Positions 42,371 to 52,548 of a stretch of 64,000 bases of DNA are shown here, piece by piece. Position 1 is the first letter of the stretch, and the number at the start of each line of letters is the position of its first letter. The notes under the pieces were generated by a model. It made no database searches. It was not told the DNA's origin and saw only the letters and a program-made list of their open reading frames with translations. This DNA is from Chinchilla lanigera (taxonomy: Eukaryota > Chordata > Mammalia > Rodentia > Chinchillidae): NCBI RefSeq assembly GCF_000276665.1, contig NW_004955481.1, positions 3,778,154-3,842,153 of the forward strand. Direction: 5' to 3'. The position numbers and the translations under genes were made by a program.

Positions 42371-43005
42371 CAGTTTAACTGTTTGGGAGAGAACACTTCA
42401 TTAATGTAATGGATACATAATAGACACATTCAAACAATCTTATTTCCCTTTTATAAGCCAAAGCACAACTAAACCTAATTAATATTTTTTTGTTAACTCA
42501 GGATCATCATGATGAATAACAATGACTGAGAATGCCATCCTTTATGTGTCTTAATTATGTCTGAGCCTCAGCTGTCTCATCTGTAAAATGTCATTTTCTG
42601 CTCGATCATAAGATCTTAATATTTTCTGAGCCACAAACACCTTTGAATATTTAATGAAGTTACAGGATATTACCCCAGAAAAATGCACATGTGTACATAC
42701 ACAGTAAATTGCTACAATCTAAAGAAGTTCATAGGACTAATGTAACCCACACAAGCAATTCCCATAGGTTCAGCATTGAAAGAGGGGAGTGTATCAAACA
42801 ATATTATCTCTATGTTCCTTTCCAATTCTAAATCTCTTGATTCTACTGCAGACTAATACAGTTGGAGAGCCTCAGGATTTACACAGGTTCATAGAGTTGT
42901 GCCATGCTTTTTACTTCTGGTAGTTTTAAAAAGTTGTCCTAGTTCATAGTCAAATTCTCTGATTGCTAGTTGCTGTCCAACATTTAAGAGTACTTAAATT
43001 TTAAA
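42371..43005. other. Repeat-poor DNA with a possible MIR core
   Basis: 42,555-42,620 (AGCCTCAGCTGTCTCATCTG then TAAAATG) resembles the MIR core on the + strand. The rest is unassigned, with no exon seen. Confidence 0.5.
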
Positions 43006-43009
43006 AATT

Positions 43010-43345
43010 CAATTAGATTCTATTCAACAATTAGTACTATCTGCCCTCTGATAGGCACTAAAAAGGAGGGGTACAAAATAATAACAGTTCTGGTAAAATC
43101 TAAGACAATTAAGTAATTACAAAAAAAGGAAAATATCTCATTAAGTACTAAACTGGAACACTGATAATGAGCCAGGGAAGAACAAGAACAGTGTAAGCTG
43201 GGACACTGGGGACAATTTCACAGAAAAATTGAATGGACAGGGGTGAAGGATAGATGAGATCAAAAGGACAATAAACAAACATTATGAACATAGGCAGAGA
43301 AGTTGTAATAAGGACTGTGTGCAGAGTGTGAAATAAGGCTGTAAC
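43010..43345 (+). repeat. Probable L2-type relic
   Basis: GACAATTTCACAGAAAAATTG and AACATAGGCAGAGAAGTTG match the flow of L2 3' sequence. Confidence 0.5.
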
Positions 43346-43389
43346 AGATGTAGAAGGATCAATCACAGATTCTCTTAAAAACTAAAGAA

Positions 43390-43572
43390 AATTGGGGTAT
43401 AGTGGTACACACCTGTAATCCCAGCTACTCAGGAAGCTAAGGCAAGAGGATCACAAGTTTACAGCCTAGCCAACTTAATGACATGCTATCTCAAAAAATA
43501 AAAAGGGCTGGGCTAGCATGCATGAGGCCCTGGGTTCAATCCAAAGACTGGAAGAAAAAGGAAAAAAAAAAG
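43390..43572 (+). mobile_element. B1+ID dimer
   Basis: CCCAGCTACTCAGGAAGCTAA B1 half; GGGCTGGGCTAGCATGCATG shortened ID half. Confidence 0.82.
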
Positions 43573-43867
43573 GATTTACTAATAAAAATAATCTATGGTA
43601 AAGAACAGATGTGGAGAAGTAGTTATTGAGGAAGGAGGGATAAGAGGGAGCCTGTTGGCATGCTAGAAAATTTCAGAAAAATCTTTTGCCTGTTCTTTTC
43701 TAAAGAGAGAGAGAGCAAGAGAGAGAGAGAGAAAGATCAGAAGGACATTTGTGAACTTTCATACACTTTATTATTTGTATACAATACTATAATTAAAACA
43801 GACAAATAAGGTATTTGTGTAGGATAATACAATAAATGCCTTTGAGGTTTGAACAAGTAAAAGGGGA
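43573..43867. other. Unique DNA with a short (GA)n run
   Basis: (GA)n at 43,704-43,733; nothing else recognised. Confidence 0.5.
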
Positions 43868-43955
43868 GGTTGTCTGGGGATGTAGTTTAGTGGTGGAGTG
43901 CTTGCCTAGCATGTATGAGACATTAGGTTTCATCCACAGCACCACCAAAGAAAAA
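43868..43955 (+). mobile_element. Old ID-like SINE
   Basis: GTCTGGGGATGTAGTTTAGTG ... CATCCACAGCACC. Confidence 0.85.
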
Positions 43956-44146
43956 AGTGCTATATTATGACATAAGTCTTATAGTAATCCACAGAAGGAT
44001 CTAAGGATCCAAACTGGAAGAGGATGAGTCCATTTTAAGTAATAAAGAATTAAGATAAGGCCAACTAACACCAGATAACAATATGTCAGATGCCGTTCTA
44101 AGATCTGTACATATAATACATCTAATCTTAAAAATGGTATGTGATG

Positions 44147-44235
44147 GGCCAGGGATGTAGCTCATCAGCACAGCACCTGCCTGGCAAGTGCAAGGCCCTG
44201 AGTTTGATTCCTGATACCAAAAAAAAAAAAAGAAA
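44147..44235 (+). mobile_element. ID-like SINE in MIR
   Basis: 'ccagggata' subfamily; ggtatgtga on both sides. Confidence 0.93.
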
Positions 44236-44289
44236 GGTATGTGAAAAGTATTATTATTATTATTATTCTCATTATACAGATGATAAAAC

Positions 44290-44402
44290 GGGCTGGGGAT
44301 TTAGCTCAGCGGCAAAGCGCCTGCCTGGCAAGCGCAAGGTCGTGAGTTCGGTTCCCGGTACCTGAGAAAACAAACAAACAAACAAACAAACAAAAAAAAA
44401 AA
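44290..44402 (+). mobile_element. ID-like SINE in MIR, 14-bp TSD
   Basis: Body essentially consensus; TSD acagatgataaaac on both sides. Confidence 0.96.
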
Positions 44403-44472
44403 CAGATGATAAAACTGAGGCCCAGAGAGATTGATTTGCCCAAATTCACATACAGTAAGACTATCCATGACA

Positions 44473-44655
44473 AGCCAGGCATGGCAGCATACATTTGTAA
44501 CCCCAGCAACTTTGGGAGGCTGACACACAAAGATATGAAGTTTGAGCCCAACCTGGGTAACTTAAGAGACTTAGAAAGACCCTGTTTCAAAATAATAAAA
44601 AGGGGCTAAAGATGTACCTCAGTACAAAGGCCCTCATTACTGTGGGAAAAAAACC
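44473..44655 (+). mobile_element. Old B1+ID dimer
   Basis: GGGCTAAAGATGTACCTCAG starts the ID half. Confidence 0.78.
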
Positions 44656-45160
44656 CAATGCAACAAACTTCTTTACCACACTATATCACATACATGCTCC
44701 TAAATACACAACAAAACAAAAACAAGACTGCTAACAAAAACGGGGAACAAAATGGCTATCACATGGATATAGTGCACCCAGCATGACCAGCCCTTGTTCT
44801 TACCTTATGTGAATGTCAACGCCATCCTCTTACCAGTTGCCAACTATAAACCTCACTCAGCACTTAGAACATCAGCATCATCACTCTTACATTCCCTACT
44901 CCTAAAAGAAAGTTTCAACTAGTTTCCCACAACAATGTTACAGATTCTAGGAAAAAAAAACAAAAACCCACAAACATTTCAAAAGAAGAAATACCATGAC
45001 TTCATAATTTACTGTATGAATATAGACAGAGACAGAGAATAAAAAACAATCCCGAAGTTTCTTACTTGGAAGACTGTAGAAATGCCAGTAACAGAAATGA
45101 AAATGTGTCCGTAAAAATATCAGTACACAAATGTACAATAAAGTTATATTCATAAGAGCC
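44656..45160. other. Unique DNA, no gene seen
   Basis: No repeat or exon recognised. Confidence 0.5.
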
Positions 45161-45162
45161 AA

Positions 45163-45338
45163 AACCCGGGCGTGGTGGCGCATGCCTGTAATCCCCGCAC
45201 TCGGGAGGCTGAGGCAGGAGGATCGTTGCTAGTTCGAGACCAGCCTGGGCTACAAAGTGAGCTCAAGGCCAGCCTGAGCTGCACATTGAGACCCTGTCTC
45301 AAAAAAAAGACAAAAAACAAACAAACAAAAAAAAAAAC
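45163..45338 (+). mobile_element. B1-like SINE, TSD cataagagccaaaaccc
   Basis: Near consensus; 17-bp TSD before and after. Confidence 0.96.
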
Positions 45339-45515
45339 ATAAGAGCCAAAACCCAGAAATGATTCAATATCAGTAACAGGTGAGAGGATAAACCAATTGT
45401 AGTATATCCGAACACTGAACTACTACTAAGCATAAAAAGAAATGAACTACTGATACATGCAATGACATGGAAAAATAACACAGACATTATGTCAAGAGAA
45501 AGAGGCCAAACAACC
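45339..45515 (+). mobile_element. Old L1 fragment
   Basis: GATAAACCAATTGTAGTATAT and ATGCAATGACATGGAAAAATA match the ORF2 end of old L1. Confidence 0.75.
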
Positions 45516-45830
45516 AGTCATGGTAATACACACCTATAATCTTAGCACTCTTTTTTTTGTTGTTTTTTTTTTCAGGTACCGGGAATCAAACTGACGACCT
45601 TGTGCTTGCCAGGCAGGCACTGTGCCGCTGAGCTAAATCCCCAACCCCAATCCTAGCACTCTTAAAAGCTGAGGCAGGAGAATCCTAAATTCTACTCCAA
45701 CTGGGCAATGAATGCAGCAGTTTAGAAAGTTCTTGTCTCAAAACAAACAAACAAAAATCAGGCACCATAGCTGTAGCATAGTATGAAGACCCTGGGTTCA
45801 ATCCCCAGTGCTGTAATACAAATAAGTAAA
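45516..45830 (+). mobile_element. Old B1+ID dimer split by an ID-like SINE
   Basis: B1 head 45,516-45,550, remainder 45,648-45,830, ending GGGTTCAATCCCCAGTGC. Confidence 0.8.
45551..45647 (-). mobile_element. ID-like SINE
   Basis: TSD approx cttagcactctt / cctagcactctt. Confidence 0.94.
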
Positions 45831-45844
45831 TATTTTTCAGAAAA

Positions 45845-45922
45845 AAATTGGAGATGTAGCTCAGCATGTAAGCTCAGGGTGTATAGGGTTCAATTGCCAT
45901 TACTGCAAAAACAAACAAACAA
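45845..45922 (+). mobile_element. Old ID-like SINE
   Basis: TTGGAGATGTAGCTCAGC ... TTCAATTGCCATTAC. Confidence 0.8.
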
Positions 45923-45928
45923 AACTCC

Positions 45929-46075
45929 CTTTTTTTGAGACAAGGTCTCATTATGTAGTTTGGGACAGTCTTCAACTCACTATCCAGCCCAGGCTGGCCT
46001 CAGACTCACAGAAATCCTCTTGCTCAGCCCCCCAAGTACTGGAGTCATAGGCATACAGCCCCCATGACCAGCAAG
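45929..46075 (-). mobile_element. B1-like SINE
   Basis: Diverged, both units present. Confidence 0.88.
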
Positions 46076-46339
46076 ATTTTATATCATGGTTATTTTGTGT
46101 GTTTTAACAGGTATTTCATATATTGGCAATAAAACCATTTTATTGTTAATGACTAAATTTTCTACCTCAACAGTAGTCACAAAACATTTTAAATGTTTGC
46201 TTACTGTATCTACTGTGCCATTTGTATCTGGATATATTCCATCCCATTATCTAAAAGGCCAAATGAAAATCTGTATTTACAAGGCTCTTAAATTAACCAG
46301 ATCCTTGATGAATCTACTTGTCTAGAACAAATGTAGTAG

Positions 46340-46512
46340 CCGGGCATGGTGGCACACGCCTGTAATCCCAGCACTTGGGAGGCTGAGGCAGGAGGATCAT
46401 TGTGAGTTTGAGGCCAGCCTGGGGTACAAAGTGAGCTCAAGGCCAGCCTGAACTACATAGCAACACCACCTCAAAAAGACCAGAAAAAAAAAAAATAATA
46501 ATAATAATAATA
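46340..46512 (+). mobile_element. B1-like SINE
   Basis: Near consensus, (AAT)n tail; acaaatgt(a/g) on both sides. Confidence 0.94.
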
Positions 46513-46650
46513 TATATAAAACAAATGTGATATAAAATATTGTGAGACTAACTCTCCAATTTCAGGTGACCTTTTGAAAGCATATATTTGTACTTAAAAA
46601 TCTACATTCCAAAATAAATAAATAAAATTTTTTGAAAAATCTACATTCCA

Positions 46651-46742
46651 GCGCCAGGGATATAGCCCAACGGCACAGTGCCTGCCTGGCAAGCTTGAAG
46701 TTGTGAGTGAGATTAACCGGTACCAAAAAGAAAAAAAAAAAA
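46651..46742 (+). mobile_element. ID-like SINE, 'ccagggata' subfamily
   Basis: Flanks ctacattcca / ctacactcca; a further aatctacattcca lies at 46,598-46,610. Confidence 0.9.
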
Positions 46743-46880
46743 ACACTACACTCCAAATCTGAATAACAATGACAGTTATCTAATTATTAAAGTTCCCAAA
46801 TGCGTGATAATTTCACAAATTGTATTTGTCTCGGCTAATGGGAAAAAATCCAACCTAATTTCAATATTAGGACACTAAAG

Positions 46881-47050
46881 CTGGGCATTGTGGTGCACGC
46901 CTGTAATCCCAGCACTCGGGAGGCTGAGGCAGGAGGATTGTCGTGAGTTCGAGACCAGCCTGGGCTACAAAGTGAGCTCAAGGCCAGCCTGAACTGCATA
47001 GGGAGACACTGTCTCAAAAAAGGCAAAAAAATTTCAAAAAAATTCAAAAA
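46881..47050 (+). mobile_element. B1-like SINE
   Basis: Near consensus. Confidence 0.94.
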
Positions 47051-47470
47051 ATAAAACCACTAAATAAAAAAAAAAAAAAACAAGGAAAACCATAACTCGT
47101 ACTATACAACTCAATATTAAATAATAAACAACATCTACCTTGTATATATTCAACCAGAGAAAGAAAAATTTCATTTGGCAATAATCCATTATTCAGGGGT
47201 TTGGTATAACATCTTTTACAACAGCAATAAACCTCTATGAAACTTAGAACCTTTCTAACTACCTAATACATATTACAATAACAAACTCATTTGCTTCTAA
47301 AACTATGCTACTCTTGGAACACAATGGCTATGGCCAATCATTTTATTATACATTTGTATGCATAATCAGTTTAATAAAAAAATTCATGTAAGCAGGGAAA
47401 CACCCAAATCTATACTTCCTGTTCCTGGCAATCAAGTTTCTCTACTAAAGGATACTTCTAAATAAAAATA
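47051..47470. other. Unique AT-rich DNA, no gene seen
   Basis: No repeat or exon recognised. Confidence 0.5.
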
Positions 47471-47471
47471 T

Positions 47472-47574
47472 TGGACTGGGGATATATCTCAGCAGCACAA
47501 GCACCTGCTTGGCAAGCACAAGGTCCTGAGTTCAGTTTCTGGTACAAATAAATACATACATACATGCATACATT
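47472..47574 (+). mobile_element. ID-like SINE with (ATAC)n tail
   Basis: GGACTGGGGATATATCTCAGC. Confidence 0.9.
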
Positions 47575-47621
47575 TTCACATCTTTTAACACTTACAATGT
47601 TTTTACTGTCCCTACCACCAC

Positions 47622-47693
47622 CACCAAAACTAGAGACTGAACCCAGGGTCTCAAGCATGCTAGGCAAGAGCTCCACCACTGAGTTACTTCCCA
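47622..47693 (-). mobile_element. ID half of an ID+B1 dimer split by the composite
   Basis: AACTAGAGACTGAACCCAGG ... TTACTTCCCAGG. Its B1 half resumes at 48,528. Confidence 0.8.
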
Positions 47694-48511
47694 GGCTTTT
47701 TTATTTTTTTTTTATTTTAATTTTTTTCATTTTTTATTTTAAAGAGTAAAAGAAGGATAACATAATAATGAGGGGGCTTACAAAATTACAGATGAAGTGG
47801 TAGGAAATTATCAATGGTTACTGTTTTACATATTGTTATCTACAAGGTAGTTTCTCAGGAAAACAAATAGACAAATAGTGAGTTACAGACAAAAGGGGTA
47901 GGAGATTATCAATAGCTGTTGTACTATACTTCGATGTGGCTTCTAAAGAAAATAAATAGAGCTATACAAGAGTGACCAATTGAATAATCATTAACCATTC
48001 TCAACGGTTGTTGTAGGAAACACATAGTAATAAACACACATCCATTTACAAAATAGGATAGGGACAATACAAACATTACAAAGTTATGGAGAAGATATCA
48101 ATGGCTGCTGTAATACATGGCGGTATCTTCAAAGTGGTTTCTCAGGAAGACAGAGATACGCAAGAAGGATCTAACAAGTGGTTGCAGCCTAAGGGTTGTG
48201 AAAAATAGCGTATTACCTCCTCACCAGTGACTCCTTTCACTGAGGTGTGACAGATGGAAGGAAGGCCAGGACTGAAAAGAAGGACCGAGAGATTTGCACC
48301 TGTGTTTAGCAACAGGCTGTTTTCTTGTTCCTCCATAATCATGATTACCCAGGGCTCCTCCATGGAGATGACAGTCTGGCCAGAGGGAGAAGGCAGAGTA
48401 TGCCCTGGGCCCCCTCATTCTTATTGGGCTAACTGGTAGGATGGGTCTGAGCTCTGGGGCCTCCACTTCAGAGGGCAGACCGATCTCCAGTGGTCACCTT
48501 TGCATTCAGGG
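47694..48511 (-). mobile_element. Composite retroinsertion: ERV gag/protease piece plus L1-like tail
   Basis: On the reverse strand it starts near 48,511 with the end of a gammaretrovirus-like gag (zinc-knuckle motif CKGDHW, about 48,472-48,508). Two in-frame stops follow, then the same frame continues as a retroviral-type aspartic protease (48,142-48,363, from EEPW to a TRYFSQPL-like region). The catalytic Asp-Thr-Gly is Asn-Thr-Gly (codon at 48,304-48,306), and the frame ends before the second half of the domain, so it is non-functional. From about 48,168 down to 47,779 there are four ~97-bp tandem units resembling the L1 3' UTR repeat, then an A-rich tail at 47,700-47,745. Likely TSD ggctt(t/c)tttatttttt at 47,694-47,709 and 48,512-48,527, with the two halves of one dimeric SINE on either side. 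ERV class is inferred from motifs and unchecked. Confidence 0.72.
47779..48168 (-). repeat. Four ~97-bp tandem units, L1-3'UTR-like
   Basis: On the + strand, atcaatggttactg (47,810), atcaatagctgttg (47,909), a weak copy near 47,990 and atcaatggctgctg (48,099) mark units about 95-99 bp apart. Each is followed by a ttctMaggaaa-like end. In reverse sense agataacaatatgtaa is identical to the L1 3' UTR at 11,990-12,006. Confidence 0.8.
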
Positions 48512-48527
48512 GGCTTCTTTATTTTTT

Positions 48528-48640
48528 TAGACATAGATCTCACTAAATCACCAAGCCTGGTCTTCAACTTGCAATACTGCCTCAGCCTCCCAAGTAGCTG
48601 GCATTACAGGTGTGCATCATCCCCCCCAGCTAACATTTTT
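48528..48640 (-). mobile_element. B1 half of the split ID+B1 dimer
   Basis: TTTAGACATAGATCTCACTA ... GGCATTACAGGTGTGC. Confidence 0.82.
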
Positions 48641-48742
48641 TTTCCCTATGATATTCTCTACTTTACTAGTAGCAAAATAGGCCTAGATGGCAGAGAAGAG
48701 GTTGAGACAACCCTTTCATTTTTCATTAAAGTTCTGTGACAG

Positions 48743-48835
48743 GGCTGGGGATTTAGCTCAGTGGCACAGCACCTGCCTGGCAAGCGCAAGGTCATGAGTT
48801 TGACTCCCAGTACTGGAAAAAAAAAAAAAAAAAAA
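48743..48835 (+). mobile_element. ID-like SINE
   Basis: TSD aagttctgtgaca / aagttttgtgaca. Confidence 0.95.
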
Positions 48836-48911
48836 GTTTTGTGACAATATATAAGCACTCATATATAAAACACAAAAATACTATGTCACTGCTAAACTGA
48901 AGTTTAAAAGC

Positions 48912-49118
48912 TTTGTTTTTGTTTTGTGCTACTGGGGATTTAACCCAAGCCTTGCATACGCCAGGTACGTGCTCTACCACTGATCTACATCCCAAGCTCA
49001 CTTATTTTGCGACAGATTCTTACTAAACTGCCCAAGCTGGCCTTGAACTTGAGTTTCTCCTGCTTCACCCTTTGAATAGCTGGGATTACAAGCATGCACT
49101 ACCATGCCAAGCAAAAGA
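48912..49118 (-). mobile_element. ID+B1 dimer
   Basis: TGCTACTGGGGATTTAACCC ID half; GCGACAGATTCTTACTAAAC B1 half. Confidence 0.82.
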
Positions 49119-49370
49119 CCTTTTAATTACCCCCATTTTCAAATTATTTGTTCTTTTCTAAAGAATGGAAAAATTATTACTATTAACAACTATATGTCAA
49201 AGTAAACAATCTGAAAGGTAGCACATTATCACACTGTCTCTTCTGGGACTCAGAACCCTTAAATTCTAAAAAACAAAGCCAACTGTAATAACACCTCCTA
49301 TAATGTGATAGTCTCTATAAAAAAAACACAATCACCTACTGTTTACACAGCATAAGATTAAACACTACAG

Positions 49371-49462
49371 GCTGGGGATTTAGCTCAGCGGCAAAAGCGC
49401 CTGCCTGGCAAGCGCAAGGTCGTGAGTTCGGTTCCCGGTACCGGAGAAAAACCAAAAAAAAA
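49371..49462 (+). mobile_element. ID-like SINE, near consensus
   Basis: TSD aagattaaacactaca; body differs from the apparent consensus mainly by one extra A (GGCAAAAGCGCC). Confidence 0.96.
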
Positions 49463-49561
49463 AGATTAAACACTACATATTAAATATTATACTATACAGA
49501 GTTTCTGGGCAACAATGAGAAGTTTGCTTAAGTACAATTATAAGCTAGTAAGTAATTTTGT

Positions 49562-49630
49562 TTTGCAATACTGCCTCAGCCTCCCAAGTAGCTGGCATTA
49601 TAGGTGTGCACCACCCCACCCAGCTAATAT
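49562..49630 (-). mobile_element. B1-half fragment
   Basis: TGCAATACTGCCTCAGCCTCC is nearly identical to 48,568-48,588. Confidence 0.75.
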
Positions 49631-49718
49631 TTTAAAATATTTCAAAATAAAAATATGTCAGATAGGAATATGGATGCTTTTGGCAAAGACACAGACCTTT
49701 TCCAATTTTCAGTAACAA

Positions 49719-49803
49719 GGGGCTGGGGATTTAGCTCAGAGTCAGAGCGCCTGCCTGGCAAGCGCGAGGTCGTGAGTTCGATTCCTGGTACGGGGGGAGG
49801 GGG
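49719..49803 (+). mobile_element. ID-like SINE with G-rich tail
   Basis: Tail GGGGGGAGGGGGGAC in place of poly(A); flanks caattttcagtaaca / caatttttagtaaca. Confidence 0.94.
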
Positions 49804-50185
49804 GACAATTTTTAGTAACACTAAATTCCTATGTCTAAAAAAGAAAAAGCCAGGACTTCATTTGGTAATACTATTCACCAACTTTTTCTGAAACCACCTT
49901 CTCAGTCTCACTGGGAATAAATTTGTAGAAATCAATCGAAAATACAAATTAGAAACTAAAAAATACTACCATGAACTAAGCCAGGGATGGTAGTGTATAC
50001 CCACAACCCCAGCACTCTGGGTTATGGTTAGCGTTATTTAGCAATATTAGTCACATAGTAAATTTTAATAAACTATATATTGTAATTAATATTTTTAAAT
50101 TAACTCTATTCCTTGAAATAAAAAGAAAAAATACAATAAATAAATGAAAGATAGGTTTAATCTGCTCTAAATAAAAAGTTTTCTG

Positions 50186-50305
50186 GGCTGGGGATTTAGC
50201 TCAGGGGCACAGCACCTGCCTGGCAAGTGCAAGGTCGTGAGTTCGATTCCCAGTACCGGAGAAAAATAAATAAATAAATAAAATAAAAAAATAAAAATAA
50301 AAATT
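50186..50305 (+). mobile_element. ID-like SINE with (AAAT)n tail
   Basis: Near consensus. Confidence 0.94.
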
Positions 50306-50312
50306 TTTCTTA

Positions 50313-50485
50313 CCCAAGTGTGGTGACGCATACCTAATGTCCTAGCACTCTAGGAAGTTGAGGTAAGATCACAAATTGGAGCCTGGCCTAAAAAACTTAG
50401 TCATTTAGCTCACTTGCAATCCTGCCTAATTGAGACACTGAGGCAGGAGGACCACCTGAGCCTAGCAAAACTCTCTCTCAATTAA
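50313..50485 (+). mobile_element. Two decayed B1-like fragments
   Basis: GTGTGGTGACGCATACCTAA, then a second CAATCCTGCCTAATTGAGAC ... GAGGCAGGAGGACC. Confidence 0.65.
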
Positions 50486-50771
50486 TGAGAAACTGAACTC
50501 ACACATAAGGTATGACACATATTTCCTAATATAAAAACCTCAGAAATTATCATCATTCTCACAACTGCTGGTACCCCACCAGAATCTTTCGGACAAAAAT
50601 CCTTAGTACTCTCCAATTCTGCGACCTAGTAAATAGGATACATAAATAGGCCCAATATGACTACCAAACAGAGTAGAGATGTTATCAGTAAAGCCTGAAA
50701 GCAGAGTTGTTGAAAGAAAAAGGAAAAAAAATACAAGCATACTTTAGAGATTTAGACTAGAATTAAAAGGG

Positions 50772-50852
50772 GCTAGAGGCATAATAACATAGCGGCAGTG
50801 CATTTGCCTAGTATGCATGAAACACTAGGTTAGATAGCCAACACAGGGAAGA
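50772..50852 (+). mobile_element. Old ID-like SINE
   Basis: GGGCTAGAGGCATAATAAC ... GCCTAGTATGCATGAAAC. Confidence 0.75.
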
Positions 50853-51131
50853 AAAAAAAAGTGAAAAGAATGAGAAAAAAATGAAATTTCAAAATAAAGT
50901 TAACTTTGCTACCCAGAATACCAAAAACTATGGTAAACAAAAATTTCCCATAATAATGCTTACCATTACTTACACACCACACTGTTGACATTTACCATCA
51001 TTTTTTAAACTGTTACTGTGATTCACTAAATTGAATTCACAAACCATTAGTGGGTCACAATCTAAAAGGAACTGACAGTCACAGGAAAAGCCTTGCTTTC
51101 CTCTGAATATCTATGAGGGCAGGGACAGTGT

Positions 51132-51358
51132 TCTTTTTTTTTTTTTTTTTTTTTTTTTTNNNNNNNNNNNNNNNNNNNNNNNNNNNNNNNNNNNNNNNNN
51201 NNNNNNNNNNNNNNNNNNNNNNNNNNNNNNNNNNNNNNNNNNNNNNNNNNNNNNNNNNNTGAGCTCATTTTGTAGCCCAGGCTGGTCTCAAACTCCTAAC
51301 GATCCTCTTGCCTCAGCCTCCCCAGTGCTGGGATTACAGGCGTGCACCACCATGCCCA
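51132..51358 (-). mobile_element. B1-like SINE interrupted by an assembly gap
   Basis: Long T run, then 100 N, then B1 from TGAGCTCATTTTGTAGCCC. TSD gcagggacagtgt at 51,119-51,131 and 51,359-51,371, so the gap is probably inside one SINE plus its tail. Confidence 0.9.
51160..51259. other. Assembly gap, 100 N
   Basis: Exactly 100 N, a conventional placeholder; true length unknown. Confidence 0.99.
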
Positions 51359-51599
51359 GCAGGGACAGTGTCTTAATACACATAATAATCAGTTTGTTGA
51401 ATGAATAAATTTTGAATTATAAAGCACTCTCAAGGTGAAGACAGACCTATAAAGATCATCTAAATAAAAAGCTTTTAAAAAATGAGTATTCTGGATGTCT
51501 TCAAAGTCACACATGAGAAAAAGTTCTAGAGGCAGTAATGTGATAAATGTTTTTCTTAAATTAATGAAATACCAAGGGGGAGGGATGATTCATATTAGG

Positions 51600-51672
51600 A
51601 ACCAGGAATACAGCTCAGTGGTGGCAAAGTACATGCATGCACAAAGCCTTTGGTTCAATCTCCAGTACCCCT
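51600..51672 (+). mobile_element. Old ID-like SINE
   Basis: ACCAGGAATACAGCTCAGTGG ... GGTTCAATCTCCAGTACC. Confidence 0.82.
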
Positions 51673-51790
51673 CAAACAACAATGAATACAACTCACATTA
51701 GTATTAAGTAATATATAGTAATTCACTATTAAGTACAAAAAGTAAGATACCCTTATAATCTAATCATTTCTCTAAAAATGTCAGATTCTG

Positions 51791-51862
51791 GACTAGTGGT
51801 ATAGCTCAGTGGGGTAATGACTAGCATGCACCAGGCACTGGGTTCAATCTCCAGAACTGCAA
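51791..51862 (+). mobile_element. Old ID-like SINE
   Basis: GACTAGTGGTATAGCTCAGTG ... TTCAATCTCCAGAAC; aatgtcagatt on both sides. Confidence 0.85.
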
Positions 51863-51912
51863 ATGTCAGATTCCAAAATGTATAAATCAATTTTAACTCA
51901 AATTATAGACTG

Positions 51913-52085
51913 CAGGTCAGATGTGATGGCACACACCTATAATCCTTACAACAACAGCCCGAAGCGGGAGGACTGCAAATTTGAAGGCTACAAAGCCAAT
52001 TTAGTGAGACCCTGTCTCTAAATAAAAAGGGCCTGAGGATGTAACTCTGTAGAAGTGTTCAATCCCAAGTACTGGGGGGAAAAAC
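51913..52085 (+). mobile_element. B1+ID dimer
   Basis: GGGCCTGAGGATGTAACTC starts the ID half. Confidence 0.82.
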
Positions 52086-52109
52086 ACACATACACACAAA
52101 AATAAATTC

Positions 52110-52345
52110 TGTGTATGTGTGCTAGGGATCAAAGCCAGGCTTCATACATGGCAGGCAAGCACTCTACCACTTAGCCACATTCCCAACTCCTCCGTGACAT
52201 TCTTGGCTTGTTGTATTTTTTTGAGTTTGTTTGTTTGTTTTGAGACAGGAACTTGCTAAGTAGCTTAGGCCGGTCTCAAACTCATGATTTTCCTATCTCA
52301 GCCTCTCAGAGTGCTGGGATTACAGGCATGTAATACCACACCTTA
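52110..52345 (-). mobile_element. ID+B1 dimer
   Basis: GTGCTAGGGATCAAAGCCAGG; then GAGACAGGAACTTGCTAAG. Confidence 0.85.
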
Positions 52346-52429
52346 CTTCATTCTTAAATATTAGACTTCCTATATTCACTCATAAACATGTATTAAGCAG
52401 CAAGTGCATGACTGCCAGCAAGTTTTTAA

Positions 52430-52548
52430 GTGCTTATTATCAGGCAGTATGTTATGCACTTAAGGATTACCCTATTTTAACAGCTCAGTAAAGATACTGT
52501 TCTCATATTATCTATAGAAAAATAAAGCTTAAAAAGTTAAAGTAACAG
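52430..52548 (-). repeat. MIR-like ancient SINE
   Basis: GTATGTTATGCACTTAAGGAT then CAGTAAAGATACTGTTCTC, antisense MIR order. Confidence 0.6.

Larger units (their letters stand above)
44060..44465 (-). repeat. MIR, split by two ID-like SINEs
   Basis: Antisense MIR: CAGATGCCGTTCTAAGATCTG, then TTATTATTCTCATTATACAG, then ACTGAGGCCCAGAGAGATTGA and TTGCCCAAATTCACATACAG. Pieces lie at 44,060-44,146, 44,236-44,289 and 44,404-44,465. Confidence 0.82.

Noticed and set aside
48142..48466. Functional retroviral-type protease gene
   Set aside because: Catalytic Asp replaced by Asn, the domain is cut short, and stops lie upstream; a fossil only.
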